Source: Oscillospiraceae bacterium (GTDB lineage Bacteria; Bacillota; Clostridia; Oscillospirales; Oscillospiraceae). Taken from it: a stretch of DNA of 64,000 nt. The stretch lies in contig JAJQCF010000023.1 of the NCBI GenBank assembly GCA_021202845.1, forward strand, positions 1-64,000, written 5' to 3'. Position numbers and translations under genes: made by a program. Shown here in pieces: positions 27,385 to 35,615 of the stretch. Below the pieces are notes generated by a model, which saw only the letters and a list, made by a program, of their open reading frames with translations, was not told the DNA's origin and searched no databases. Position 1 is the first letter of the stretch. Each line of letters starts with the position of its first letter.

Positions 27385-28011
27385 GTGAAAAACGGACGAC
27401 TGAAAACAAGGGCCGAGCGTGCGGAGGCGGCGGCGCTGGCGGCGCTGTGCTTTGCGCTGTGCTGGAGCGTGCAGCTCACGGCGCGGCAGCAGGCACTGGA
27501 GGACAAAATAATCCGCCTGCACGTCATAGCCGTGGATGATACGGCGGAGGAGCAGGCGGTGAAAAATGAGGTCGCAGGGGCGGTGCGCGAATATTTGACA
27601 GCGCTCACGTCCGCGGCGGAGACAAAGCGCGAGGCGGAGGCACTTATCAGTGAAAGTTTGGACGCCGTCGCCGCGGCAGCGGCGGAAAAGAGCGGCGGTC
27701 GGGAAATCACGGTGGAGCTCGGTGAGGCGTCATACGGTACGCGCTCATGGAACGGCCTGACGCTGCCCGCGGGCGAATATACCTCCCTGCGCGTCACGCT
27801 GGGCGACGGCGAGGGGCACAACTGGTGGGGCGTAATCTTCCCCCAACTGAACCCTGCCGCCGACCCGCAGCAGGCGCTGGAAGCGCTCGGCGGCGGATTC
27901 ATAATAGAGGAGGACGGCGGCGGAACAGAAGTCCGCCTGCGGGTGCTGGAGTGGATAAACGAGCTGAGGCAGATGCTGGGAGAGCAAGAGGACACAAACA
28001 CGGCTTTATAA
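27385..28011 (+). CDS. spoIIR: Stage II sporulation protein R-like
   Basis: A 208-residue secreted protein with one N-terminal hydrophobic segment. It carries the SpoIIR hallmarks KIIRLHVIAVDD and GHNWWGVIFPQLNP. In Bacillus SpoIIR is made in the forespore and triggers processing of pro-sigma-E across the septum. Here the cysteines expected in the family motif (NWWC and the C after FPPL) are Gly and Asn. GTG start at 27385 with GGAGGG upstream. It stands alone between two other units. The call is firm at the family level; activity with the altered motif is not certain. Confidence 0.85.
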   Translation: MKNGRLKTRAERAEAAALAALCFALCWSVQLTARQQALEDKIIRLHVIAVDDTAEEQAVKNEVAGAVREYLTALTSAAETKREAEALISESLDAVAAAAAEKSGGREITVELGEASYGTRSWNGLTLPAGEYTSLRVTLGDGEGHNWWGVIFPQLNPAADPQQALEALGGGFIIEEDGGGTEVRLRVLEWINELRQMLGEQEDTNTAL

Positions 28012-28140
28012 TGAAGTCTTCTGGTGATGAAGAGGATTGTGGAGCGCTTGAGCAACATATTTTACCTGCTTTTGTCGGATACTGCGAGAAATATTAGCTC
28101 CAGAGGTCTTCCAATGTTTTTGCGGCGGTAATTGCCGCGC

Positions 28141-30219
28141 TCAATCCGCCGGCGGCAGGAGGTTTGTTACGCTTTTCAGGCTGATGGCTATGGTGGAGGC
28201 GTTGTGCAGGAGAGCGGAGGTGGCCGGAGGGAGGACGCCCGCTACGCCCAGCACTATAAGCATCAGGTTGAACGATATTATTGTGCGGTAGTTGACGCCT
28301 ATGCGCCGCATGAGCGCGTCGCTGAGGGCCTTGAGCGTGACGAGCGCGTTCAGGTCGTCGGCGGAGACGGTGATGTCGGCTATCTCGCGCGCTATTGCCG
28401 CGCCCTCGGATATAGCTATGCCCGCGTCGGCCTCGGAGAGCGCGGGGGAGTCGTTCACTCCGTCGCCGACCATGATGACCCTGCGCCCCGCCGCGTGCTC
28501 GGCACTGATGAAGCGCGCCTTGTCCTCCGGCAGAACCTCGGAGAAGTATTCGTCTACGCCCACCTTGGCGGCCACGGCGCGGGCGGTGCGCTCGCTGTCG
28601 CCCGTCATCATAACCACCTTGCCTATACCCAGCGCCTTGAGCGCGGCTATGGCGGCGGGAGCCTCCGTGCGCAGCGGGTCGCAGATGCAGATAACGGCGG
28701 CCAGTACGCCGGAGACTGCCAGATAGAGGTGGGAGTATTCGTCGGATATGGCGTCAAAGCGCGCTCGCTCGCTCTCAGGCACGACGCAGCCCTCGTCCTC
28801 GAAAACGAAGTGGTAGCTGCCGATAACGACCTTGCGGCCGTCTACGCTGCTGGAAATGCCGTGCGCGACTACATATTCCACGCTGGAGTGGCGCTCCTCG
28901 TGCCGCAGGCCGCGCCGCTTGGCCTCGCTGACAATGGCGTTGGCCATGGAGTGCGGGTAGTGCTCCTCCAAACAGGCGGCAAGGCGCAGCGCCTCGTCCT
29001 CGTCGATGCCGCCGAAGGGCACCACCTGCGCCACGGTGGGTGTGGCGTAGGTCAGGGTTCCGGTCTTGTCCAGAACAATAGTGTCCGCCTCGGCGACGGC
29101 CTCCAAAAATTTGCCGCCCTTGACGGAAATGCCGTGGTCGCCGCACTCGCGCATGGCGGAGAGCACCGCCAAGGGCATGGCGAGCTTGAGCGCGCAGGAG
29201 AAGTCCACCATGAGTATGGCCAGTGCCTTGGTGACATTGCGGGTTATGAGATATGTCAGCACGGTGCCGCCCAGACTGTAGGGCACTAACTTGTCCGCAA
29301 GACGGCCTGCCTTGGCCTCCGCGCCGGACTTGAGCCGCTCGGACTGCTCAATCATGCTGACTATGCGGTCATAGCGTCCGCTGCCTGCTGCCTTGTCCAC
29401 GCAGATGACGCACTCGCCCTCCTCGACTACGGTTCCGGCGTACACGTAGCTGCCGAGGTCCTTGCGCACGGGGAGCGGCTCGCCGGTAATGGAGGCTTGG
29501 CTGACTGTGGCCACGCCGTCCGTTACTCTGCCGTCCAGCGGAATCATGCTGCCGGTGCGCACAATAACGCTGTCGCCCTCGCGCACCTCGGCTATGGGTG
29601 TCAGCGCCTCGCGCCCGTCCGAGAGCAGCCAGACCTTGTCCACGTTCAGCGACATTGTGCGGGCGAGGTCGGCCACGGACTTGCGGTGTGTCCACTCCTC
29701 CAAAATTTCGCCAATCTTCAGCAACCGCATGACGGAGGACGCGGTGGCGAAGTCGCAGCGCAGCAGGGAGACGGTTATGGCAGTGGCGTCCAGCAGCGCG
29801 ACCTCAATCCTGCCGCTCAGCAGCGAGCGGAAACCGGCGTATATGTACTTTGCGGATTTGATAACCGCGATGGCCGCGCGCAGCGGGGCGGGGAAAAAGA
29901 GCTTCTCCACTGCGGCGAGCAGGACAACGTCGGCAAGGCGGTCCTGATACTCGCGGTTGAGCTCGCGGCTCGTCTGCTCGGGCATAAGCGCCTCGCCTTT
30001 GGCGTAGCTGAAAAGCCCGAGTATGCGCAAAATGTTCTCCCGCGGCGCGGTGAAGGTTATAACGGCGTCGCAGGTGCGCTCGTAGACCGCCGCGCCCGTC
30101 ACGCCCTCCTGCGCGAGCAGGTAGTATTCCAGCGCGTCGGCCTGACGCAGCGTCATTGTCCGCACATCCGCGTGGACACGCAGCCGCCCGCGGGACTCGT
30201 GCAGTATTTTGAATTTCAT
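28141..30219 (-). CDS. Heavy-metal P1B-type ATPase with non-CPx membrane motif
   Basis: A 692-residue P-type ATPase. Residues 1-75 form an HMA-like domain without CxxC. The actuator loop has SITGEPLP, the phosphorylation motif DKTGTLT is near residue 382, the nucleotide domain has HYPHSMA, and the hinge has MVGDGVNDSPAL. The membrane metal-site helix reads VDFSCALKLAMP (near residue 340) where CPC or SPC would be usual. The exported ion is therefore unknown; Mn, Zn or other transition metals are candidates. An AGGAGG lies about 7 nt before the ATG. It is downstream of the DUF6110 gene in a two-gene operon. Confidence 0.88.
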   Translation of the reverse strand: MKFKILHESRGRLRVHADVRTMTLRQADALEYYLLAQEGVTGAAVYERTCDAVITFTAPRENILRILGLFSYAKGEALMPEQTSRELNREYQDRLADVVLLAAVEKLFFPAPLRAAIAVIKSAKYIYAGFRSLLSGRIEVALLDATAITVSLLRCDFATASSVMRLLKIGEILEEWTHRKSVADLARTMSLNVDKVWLLSDGREALTPIAEVREGDSVIVRTGSMIPLDGRVTDGVATVSQASITGEPLPVRKDLGSYVYAGTVVEEGECVICVDKAAGSGRYDRIVSMIEQSERLKSGAEAKAGRLADKLVPYSLGGTVLTYLITRNVTKALAILMVDFSCALKLAMPLAVLSAMRECGDHGISVKGGKFLEAVAEADTIVLDKTGTLTYATPTVAQVVPFGGIDEDEALRLAACLEEHYPHSMANAIVSEAKRRGLRHEERHSSVEYVVAHGISSSVDGRKVVIGSYHFVFEDEGCVVPESERARFDAISDEYSHLYLAVSGVLAAVICICDPLRTEAPAAIAALKALGIGKVVMMTGDSERTARAVAAKVGVDEYFSEVLPEDKARFISAEHAAGRRVIMVGDGVNDSPALSEADAGIAISEGAAIAREIADITVSADDLNALVTLKALSDALMRRIGVNYRTIISFNLMLIVLGVAGVLPPATSALLHNASTIAISLKSVTNLLPPAD

Positions 30220-30237
30220 GTGTGCCTCCTGAAAAGG

Positions 30238-30273
30238 CCGCCGCCGTGAGGCTGAAGCTCAAACGGCGGCGGT
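30238..30273. repeat. Inverted repeat between DUF6110 and the P-type ATPase
   Basis: CCGCCGCCGT pairs with ACGGCGGCGG around a 16-nt loop. It lies inside the operon gap and may act as an mRNA processing or attenuation hairpin. Confidence 0.5.
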
Positions 30274-30292
30274 ATGTGTTCTGTTTGCGTTT

Positions 30293-30559
30293 TCAGCTCT
30301 CCTCGCCCGAAGCGTCGGGAATTTCCTCGGCGGCTTGGGCGGCGCGTTTTTCGTTTATGGCCTTGGCGTCGGCGAGAATATCTCCCGCGTTTTCGCGCAC
30401 CGTGGTGGCTGCGGTCATCACGCACTCCTTGGCGCGGAGCGCGGCGGCGGTGGTGTGGGTGTATGCTTTTTTGGCGTCTCTGCTGCCGAGCACCTTAAAT
30501 CCGGCCGAACCGAACAGAACGCCGCCGACGAATAAGCCGACCTTTCCCCAACTATTCAT
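30293..30559 (-). CDS. DUF6110-family small membrane protein
   Basis: An 88-residue protein, MNSWGKVGLFVGGVLFGSAG then SRDAKKAYTHTTAAALRAKEC. It has a single N-terminal membrane helix and a helical charged tail ending in acids. This arrangement is known as DUF6110 and typically sits beside P1B ATPases with an HMA-like N-terminus, as here. It is likely an accessory subunit or chaperone of the pump; that role is inference. The start at 30559 is chosen because TAGGAGG lies about 8 nt upstream; an upstream extension in frame has no ribosome-binding site. The 14-base palindrome TATAAAATTTTATA (30574-30587) sits just upstream. Confidence 0.78.
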   Translation of the reverse strand: MNSWGKVGLFVGGVLFGSAGFKVLGSRDAKKAYTHTTAAALRAKECVMTAATTVRENAGDILADAKAINEKRAAQAAEEIPDASGEES

Positions 30560-30606
30560 AATGGGATGCCTCCTATAAAATTTTATATCTTTTCGTAAAT
30601 ATAATG

Positions 30607-30640
30607 CCGCCCGAGGGCTATACGGCAAGTCCTCGGACGG
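30607..30640. terminator. Hairpin downstream of acpP
   Basis: CCGCCCGAGG (30607-30616) pairs with CCTCGGACGG (30631-30640), one mismatch, 14-nt loop, with AT-rich flanks on both sides. It ends acpP on the minus strand and separates it from the DUF6110 operon. Confidence 0.6.
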
Positions 30641-30666
30641 TTATAAATATTATCACACAAAACCTA

Positions 30667-30909
30667 TTATGTCAACAGATTTGCTATGTATTCGGCAATT
30701 TCTCCCGCCGTGTAGAGGTTTTGTACCGATTCGTCGGTTATTGTGAGGTCGAACTCCTCCTCAAGGCCGGTGATTATTTCCACAATGTCCAGTGAATCGG
30801 CGCCGAGGTCGTCCACTATGTTTGTCTCCATGGTGACTGCGGCGGGATTGGCCTCCAGCACGTCTGCGAGAATATCGCGCAGTCTTACAAAAACTTCTGC
30901 GGTGTCCAT
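30667..30909 (-). CDS. acpP: Acyl carrier protein
   Basis: An 80-residue acidic four-helix protein with the phosphopantetheine site DLGADSLDIVE (Ser39). It carries growing acyl chains in fatty-acid synthesis. It sits alone between the P-type ATPase unit and jag, in the place where mnmE/mnmG often follow jag in Firmicutes. No fatty-acid genes are adjacent. A GGAGG sequence lies upstream of the ATG. Confidence 0.95.
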   Translation of the reverse strand: MDTAEVFVRLRDILADVLEANPAAVTMETNIVDDLGADSLDIVEIITGLEEEFDLTITDESVQNLYTAGEIAEYIANLLT

Positions 30910-31042
30910 ATTTTACTCCTCCAAAATGCTTCGGGGAACCGCCCCGCGAAGCGGTGCTGCTTGCGGGAAAGCTCCCCGAGGGCGGCTATGTATGCCGCCG
31001 GTTTTTATTTGCGGCTTATTTGCCGTTTAATCTTGTTTTGTT

Positions 31043-31717
31043 TCAGCTCCACTCGCGGCTGGTGGGTTTGCTGCGGTAGTCGGTGCGCTCGCGGTCACAG
31101 TTTATGACAACGCGGCGGTTCGGCTCCGTGCCGACGGAGGCGGTGGAAACGCCCTCGTAGTCCTGAAGTGCGGTGTGTATGACGTGGCGCTCATAGGAGT
31201 TCATGGGCTCCAGCGCCATGCTGCGGTGGTACTTGAGCGCTTTAGCGGCCATTTTCTCCGCCAGACGCACAAGGCTCTCCTCGCGCTTGCGGCGGTAGCC
31301 CTCGGCGTCAATAGTGACGTGGACGCGCTTTTCTCCGCCGCGGTTGACGGAGTAGTTGACAAGGTGCTGTATGGCGTCCAAGGTCTCCCCGCGGCGGCCG
31401 ATAACAGCCCCCATACCTTCGCCGCTCAGCTCGACGCCCAGCGCGTCCTCGCCGCGCTCGGTGAAGGTTATTTCGGCGGTGACGCCCATGCAGTCCAGCA
31501 GCCCGCGAAGATAGTGCTCGACGCGGGAGCGGTTGTCGTCGGCGACCTCGTAGGTGACGCGCACCTTGGCCGGTGCTGCGCCCAAACCGAGAAAGCCCGA
31601 CTTGCTGCGCTCAAGCACCTCCACGGAGACATCCTCGCGCGCAACGCCAAGCTCCTTGAGAGCGGAGGCGATGGCTTCTTCTTCTGTTTTTGCGGTAACT
31701 TCTATGGATTTTGTCAT
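31043..31717 (-). CDS. jag: RNA-binding protein Jag/KhpB (SpoIIIJ-associated)
   Basis: A 224-residue protein in the usual order: Jag-N domain (residues 1-52, IEVTAKTEEEAIASAL and KSGFLGLG), KH domain (MGAVIGRRGETLDAIQHLVN) and R3H domain (PMNSYERHVIHTALQDYEGV). It binds RNA and affects cell division and sporulation in related bacteria. Its ATG shares one base with the yidC stop, so it is translationally coupled to the insertase. Confidence 0.95.
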   Translation of the reverse strand: MTKSIEVTAKTEEEAIASALKELGVAREDVSVEVLERSKSGFLGLGAAPAKVRVTYEVADDNRSRVEHYLRGLLDCMGVTAEITFTERGEDALGVELSGEGMGAVIGRRGETLDAIQHLVNYSVNRGGEKRVHVTIDAEGYRRKREESLVRLAEKMAAKALKYHRSMALEPMNSYERHVIHTALQDYEGVSTASVGTEPNRRVVINCDRERTDYRSKPTSREWS

Positions 31718-33111
31718 TATTCTGCCTCTTGTTTCTCGTCTGATGTATCGCTGTCCGCGTCAGGCGCGGCAGCTTCGGCGGTTTCGACAGTTTCGGAGGA
31801 TTCAGCCGTTTCGACTTCTTCTGCGTTTTCAACCCTTTCCTCGGTTTCCTCGACGGCGGGAGCGTTCTCGCTCTCGGCGGCGGCTTTTTCGGTCTTTTCC
31901 GCAGCCTCGTCGGGGTTCGTGAAGCGGTCAGGGACATAGGCGCGGCCTCTGGCGTAGCGGCGGGCGCCGACCTGCGAGTCCGGCTTGGCCTCCTCGGTTT
32001 TTATGCCCAGTCTCTCTCGGCGGGCGGCCTTTTCCTCGCGCGCTGCGGCGGCGCGGACGGCCTGAGTTTCCGCCTTTTGCTGGGCTTGGAGCTTTTTCTT
32101 GCTCGTGTTGGTGTTGATTGTGGTGGCGTTCTCGGCCTTGAGGCGCTCCGTCTCCTGGCGGCGGCGCTCCATCTCGGCCTCGCGCAGGCGGTCTGCCTCG
32201 GCGCGGTCGGCGTCCTCACGGTCCATGATTTTTGTGTAGTGCTTGTTCAGAACGATTTCCTGAACAATGGAGAACACGCTGCCCGCAATCCAGTAAAGAC
32301 CGAGAGCGGCGGGCATTATAAAGCAGATGTAGAGCGACACAAGCGGCATGGTGTAGGTCATCATTTTCATCTGCTTGGCGGCCTGTTCGCCTCCGGCTCC
32401 GCCGGCCATAGCGGTGGGGTTCGTCTTCTGGCTTATCTTTGTCTGGAAAAAGCTCAAAAGCGCGCTGACAACAGGTACCATGAACAGTCCCAGCGCGGGC
32501 AGCCATTCGCCGACGCTTGACCAGTCCACCTTGAACATGAAGTTCCACTGCGGCTGGTCGCCGAGGTTCATGCCGAGGAAAGAGTAGTCTATGTTGATGA
32601 GCTTGTCAATGCCGAGCGCGGAAAAGTCGTCCCAGTGCTCGGAAATGAACTGCGACTGGTTCAGCTGGAGGTAGGCGGTGCTGGTGGAGGACTCGAAGCC
32701 GAGTTTGTCCAGCAGTGTCAAGATTGCGCCGCCCTCGGCAAGATGCTCCTCCGCCACGCCCATCATAACGGTAATGGGGTAGCGTATGGCCTGATACAGC
32801 GCGAGCAGGAAGGGGAAAGGTATCAGCGACCACAGGCAGCCGGACATGGGGTTGATGTGCTCCTCCTTATAGAGCTTGCTCATCTCCTCCTGATACTTGC
32901 GCTGGTTCGCGCCGTGGCGCTTTTCCAGCTCCTTCAGCTTGGGCTGCAAACGGCTCATGCGCATGGAGCTTTTCTTGCTCTTCATCTGGAAGGGCAGAAG
33001 AATAAGCCTGACTATGAGCGCGAAGACAATGAGCGCCCAGCCGTAGCTGCCGAACAGGTCGTACAGCCACATGAGCAGCCATCCAAAGGGTTTCGCTATT
33101 GTAGTTAACAT
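31717..33111 (-). CDS. yidC: Membrane protein insertase YidC/SpoIIIJ/OxaA
   Basis: A 464-residue protein. Residues 1-285 hold the five conserved membrane segments with YGWALIVFALIVRLILLPFQ (including the cavity Arg), the coiled hairpin KKSSMRMSRLQPKLKELEKRH and the late motif FIMPAALGLYWIAG. A long charged tail follows (about 300-464), first Arg/Gln/Lys-rich coiled coil, then an acidic Glu/Ala/Thr repeat. That makes it longer than many Gram-positive insertases. No lipobox is visible. It inserts and folds membrane proteins. GGAGAAAAT lies upstream of the ATG. It shares an operon with rpmH, rnpA, yidD and jag. Confidence 0.94.
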   Translation of the reverse strand: MLTTIAKPFGWLLMWLYDLFGSYGWALIVFALIVRLILLPFQMKSKKSSMRMSRLQPKLKELEKRHGANQRKYQEEMSKLYKEEHINPMSGCLWSLIPFPFLLALYQAIRYPITVMMGVAEEHLAEGGAILTLLDKLGFESSTSTAYLQLNQSQFISEHWDDFSALGIDKLINIDYSFLGMNLGDQPQWNFMFKVDWSSVGEWLPALGLFMVPVVSALLSFFQTKISQKTNPTAMAGGAGGEQAAKQMKMMTYTMPLVSLYICFIMPAALGLYWIAGSVFSIVQEIVLNKHYTKIMDREDADRAEADRLREAEMERRRQETERLKAENATTINTNTSKKKLQAQQKAETQAVRAAAAREEKAARRERLGIKTEEAKPDSQVGARRYARGRAYVPDRFTNPDEAAEKTEKAAAESENAPAVEETEERVENAEEVETAESSETVETAEAAAPDADSDTSDEKQEAE

Positions 33112-33156
33112 GGGTCAATTTTCTCCAATCGTGGGAGTTGTTTCTTGTTCGCCTTT

Positions 33157-33378
33157 TCAGGGAACGGGGTCGAAGAAGTCGTGCTTTTTGATGTGGAACG
33201 GGTGGCACCTGAGAATACGCCTCAGTGCCAGCCAGCCCCCGCGCGCCGCGCCGTACTTTTCAACGGCCTCCAGCGCGTACTGCGAGCAGGTGGGAATGAA
33301 GCGGCAGCATGGGCGCTTCATGGGCGATATCCGCCGCCTGTAAAAGCGGATTAGGCGGAGCAGCAGCCTTTTCATCAT
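33157..33378 (-). CDS. yidD: Membrane protein insertion efficiency factor YidD
   Basis: A 73-residue protein with the YidD signature [33 protein letters not shown] and RCHPF. An N-terminal amphipathic helix would bind the membrane near YidC. It overlaps the end of rnpA by four bases and lies before yidC, its conserved position. Confidence 0.94.
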   Translation of the reverse strand: MMKRLLLRLIRFYRRRISPMKRPCCRFIPTCSQYALEAVEKYGAARGGWLALRRILRCHPFHIKKHDFFDPVP

Positions 33379-33725
33379 TGTGCGGCACCGTCGGAATAGA
33401 GGTCAAGGCGGCGGCACAGGTCGTCAAAGGCGCGCTCAAGGTCGCGGTAGGCGGCAGTCGCGGCGCGGCTGCGGGCGACGATGATAAGCTCCAGACCGGT
33501 GCGCATACGCTCTTCGCGCAGGCGGTATATCTCCCGCAGGCGGCGGCGGACGCGGTTGCGCGTGACGGCGTTGCCCACCTTGACGCTCACGGTCAGACCG
33601 AGGCGGTTGCCCTGCCTGCGTGTGCGCCGCACGTAAACGGCCAGCAGACCGTTGGCGGAGGATTTTCCTTTTGCGTAGAGCCTGCGGAACTCATAGTTTT
33701 TGTTCAGCGTCTCTGTGAATTTCAC
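33375..33725 (-). CDS. rnpA: Ribonuclease P protein component
   Basis: A 116-residue basic protein beginning (V/M)[20 protein letters not shown], with the RNR-like motif [18 protein letters not shown]. It joins the RNase P RNA to process tRNA 5' ends. The GTG at 33725 is preferred because it gives the standard N-terminus and has AATGAGG upstream. An ATG at 33758 would add eleven residues without a clear ribosome-binding site. It lies between rpmH and yidD as in most bacteria. Confidence 0.93.
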   Translation of the reverse strand: MKFTETLNKNYEFRRLYAKGKSSANGLLAVYVRRTRRQGNRLGLTVSVKVGNAVTRNRVRRRLREIYRLREERMRTGLELIIVARSRAATAAYRDLERAFDDLCRRLDLYSDGAAQ

Positions 33726-33842
33726 CCGGAATACAGCCTCATTTCCTAATACAGACATAGGGCGGTAGCAAGCCCGCCCAAAAAATCCGTATTTCTTCCG
33801 CTCTCCTCACCCGCACAGCGCGGGGTGCGTCGGCAGCGCAGC

Positions 33843-33977
33843 TCAGTAGCTCAGGCGCGCTCTGCCCTTTGCACGGCGGCGGGCAAGAACCTTGCGGCCG
33901 TTGGCGGTGCTCATTCTTTTGCGGAAGCCATGAATCTTCTGGCCATGGCGCTTGCTGGGATTGTAGGTGCAAGACAT
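33843..33977 (-). CDS. rpmH: 50S ribosomal protein L34
   Basis: A 44-residue L34, highly basic: [20 protein letters not shown] followed by [23 protein letters not shown] lies about 11 nt before the ATG. It is the first gene of the rpmH-rnpA-yidD-yidC-jag unit and has its own strong promoter and structured leader. Confidence 0.97.
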   Translation of the reverse strand: MSCTYNPSKRHGQKIHGFRKRMSTANGRKVLARRRAKGRARLSY

Positions 33978-34016
33978 AGTTGCGACAGCTCCTTTCGTTT
34001 CTGTATACTCAACATC

Positions 34017-34068
34017 GGGCTTGCGCCCAAAGTAGTTGACACGTTCCGCGGACAAAATAATGTCCGCG
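34017..34068 (-). promoter_or_regulatory. Structured 5' leader of rpmH
   Basis: Two hairpins lie in the leader. One is CGCGGACA/TGTCCGCG (34047-34068) at the very start of the predicted transcript. The other is GGGC-GCAA-GCCC on the minus strand (34017-34028) with a GNRA tetraloop. They may stabilise the mRNA or allow feedback by L34; the latter is speculation. Confidence 0.55.
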
Positions 34069-34075
34069 AGTGATA

Positions 34076-34105
34076 ATTATACAATAAAAAGCAGTACCCT
34101 GTCAA
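34076..34105 (-). promoter_or_regulatory. rpmH operon promoter
   Basis: On the minus strand: TTGACA (34105-34100), 18-nt spacer, TATAAT (34081-34076). Both hexamers are perfect consensus. Confidence 0.85.
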
Positions 34106-34178
34106 CCACAAAATGCAGGTGTTTCGCGGGTCGAACCTACACTAAAGGCAGTTGCGGAGATACATTTTTATTATAAGC

Positions 34179-34559
34179 TCACTTCTCAATATGCCGCTTG
34201 GCCATAAACGCGCAGAGAATTGACGCCGCGCCTACGGCCAAGACTATTATCTCGGCCGCCCAGAATAAGCGGTTGGAGCACGGGAGCAGGTTCAGCACCA
34301 GCGACACCGCGACCGTGGCGGCGAAGTACACCGCGGCCAGCGCGGCGAGGGCGAAGTCCTGCATTCCGTTCTGCCTGCTGTCCAGCAGCGCCAGCTCTAT
34401 CAGCGCGAACAGCACGGTGTAGGCCAGCGCTATGAACACCAGCGAGAATATCAGCCGCGCCGTTATCTCGCCCGCCAGCAGCAGCGTACACACGACGCCC
34501 GCTGTGAGCGTCACCAGATATATTGCCGCCAGCAAGACGGCGCTCGGCTTTTTGCTCAT
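34179..34559 (-). CDS. Hypothetical four-helix membrane protein
   Basis: A 126-residue protein with four hydrophobic segments (about 7-27, 34-55, 66-88, 95-118), ending in a basic cytoplasmic tail (MAKRHIEK). No family is recognised. The start at 34559 follows GAGAGG by 7 nt; the frame continues 13 codons upstream without a better site. It is alone between rpmH and the HAD gene. Confidence 0.7.
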   Translation of the reverse strand: MSKKPSAVLLAAIYLVTLTAGVVCTLLLAGEITARLIFSLVFIALAYTVLFALIELALLDSRQNGMQDFALAALAAVYFAATVAVSLVLNLLPCSNRLFWAAEIIVLAVGAASILCAFMAKRHIEK

Positions 34560-34699
34560 ATGCGTACCTCTCTTTTTGCTGCAAAGCCAAAATTTCACCC
34601 GCGCACGTTTTCAAACCGCGCGGAGTTACTGTTTCGCAGCCATTATAACATAGCCTAATGACGATTGCTACAGATTTTTCGACAAAAAACGGTTAAAAA

Positions 34700-34741
34700 G
34701 GCGTAAAAAAGAAGCAGAGGCGTCAGGAAAGCGCCTCTGCT
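34700..34741 (-). terminator. Intrinsic terminator after the HAD gene
   Basis: AGCAGAGGCG (34713-34722) pairs with CGCCTCTGCT (34732-34741). On the minus strand the stem is followed by TCTTTTTTACG. Confidence 0.85.
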
Positions 34742-34758
34742 TAATCTGGGCTGTTATT

Positions 34759-35478
34759 TTATTTTTCAATAGTCGGCATTGCTGCTACGAACTCCGCCAG
34801 CTCGGCCATTGTGCCGCTGTAGTCGGCGGTCAGGGGGAGGTTCTTTTTGTTTTCCAAGCAGTCGGTGACGATGTAGGTCGTCATGCCGAGGGCGGCGGAG
34901 GCGAGGTCTTCCTCCGCGTCGTTGCCTACCATCAGGCACTCGCGCGGGTCGAGGGCGTGCTTTTGGCATATTTCGCGGAAATATTCGGGGTTGGGTTTGC
35001 TGTAGCGGCAGACCTCGTAGGTGGTTATGTCCACGAAATCCTCGGGGCGCAGTCCCGCCCAGTGAATACGGTTGAGCGTGGCAACGCGCGGGAATATCGG
35101 GTTTGTGGCGAGGTAGAGGTCATAGCCCTTGGCGTGCGCGGTGTCCACGACCTCACGCGCCAGCGGGGTGGGGCGCGTTGCGGCAATGGCCTTGTTGAAC
35201 TCGTTGGTGTAGAAGTCCAAAAACTCCGCGTCGTAGGTTTCGCGCTTGATGTCGTACTCGGCGCAGAAGCAATCCCAGAACGCCTGCTCGTTCGTCTTGG
35301 AGCCGTCGTTGAGAACCATTGCGGCGGTGCCCTTCCACACGCTTTTCACAAGGCGCTTGGGCTCGAAGCCGAATTTTTCAAACCGCTTGCAGAGAAAGCC
35401 GAAGTAGTAATTCACAAAATCATCCTGCGTCAGCGGCAGGAGTGTACCGTCCAAGTCGAACAAAAGGTGCTTTATCAC
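34759..35478 (-). CDS. HAD-superfamily hydrolase
   Basis: A 239-residue HAD phosphatase with motif I LLFDLDGTLLPL, motif II region LATNPIFPR, a conserved Lys in YSKPNPEYF and motif IV MVGNDAEEDLASA. The helical cap is inserted between motifs I and II. It would remove phosphate from a small metabolite; substrate unknown. The start is GTG at 35478 with AGGGAGG about 9 nt upstream, rather than a longer frame that begins inside the promoter region. Confidence 0.88.
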   Translation of the reverse strand: MIKHLLFDLDGTLLPLTQDDFVNYYFGFLCKRFEKFGFEPKRLVKSVWKGTAAMVLNDGSKTNEQAFWDCFCAEYDIKRETYDAEFLDFYTNEFNKAIAATRPTPLAREVVDTAHAKGYDLYLATNPIFPRVATLNRIHWAGLRPEDFVDITTYEVCRYSKPNPEYFREICQKHALDPRECLMVGNDAEEDLASAALGMTTYIVTDCLENKKNLPLTADYSGTMAELAEFVAAMPTIEK

Positions 35479-35507
35479 AGCAAAATTCCTCCCTTGTACT
35501 TTGTGCC

Positions 35508-35536
35508 ATATTATCATCTCTTGCGCACTTTGTCAA
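35508..35536 (-). promoter_or_regulatory. Promoter of the HAD gene
   Basis: On the minus strand: TTGACA (35536-35531), 17-nt spacer, TAATAT (35513-35508). Confidence 0.75.
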
Positions 35537-35551
35537 ACCGTTTCAAACTCG

Positions 35552-35580
35552 TTGCGCCCTCCGCGAAATTGTGGTATTAT
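35552..35580 (+). promoter_or_regulatory. Promoter of the CotH/lamin-tail lipoprotein
   Basis: TTGCGC at 35552-35557, 17-nt spacer, TATTAT at 35575-35580, about 36 nt before the start codon. It is divergent from the HAD promoter. Confidence 0.55.
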
Positions 35581-35615
35581 AGCGAATAAAGTCGAAAGAG
35601 AGAGGCTGTGGGGTT

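Noticed and set aside
28141..30219. Copper-type (CPC) P1B ATPase
   Set aside because: The membrane motif is SCALKL, not CPC, and the N-terminal domain has no CxxC, so a copper call is not supported.
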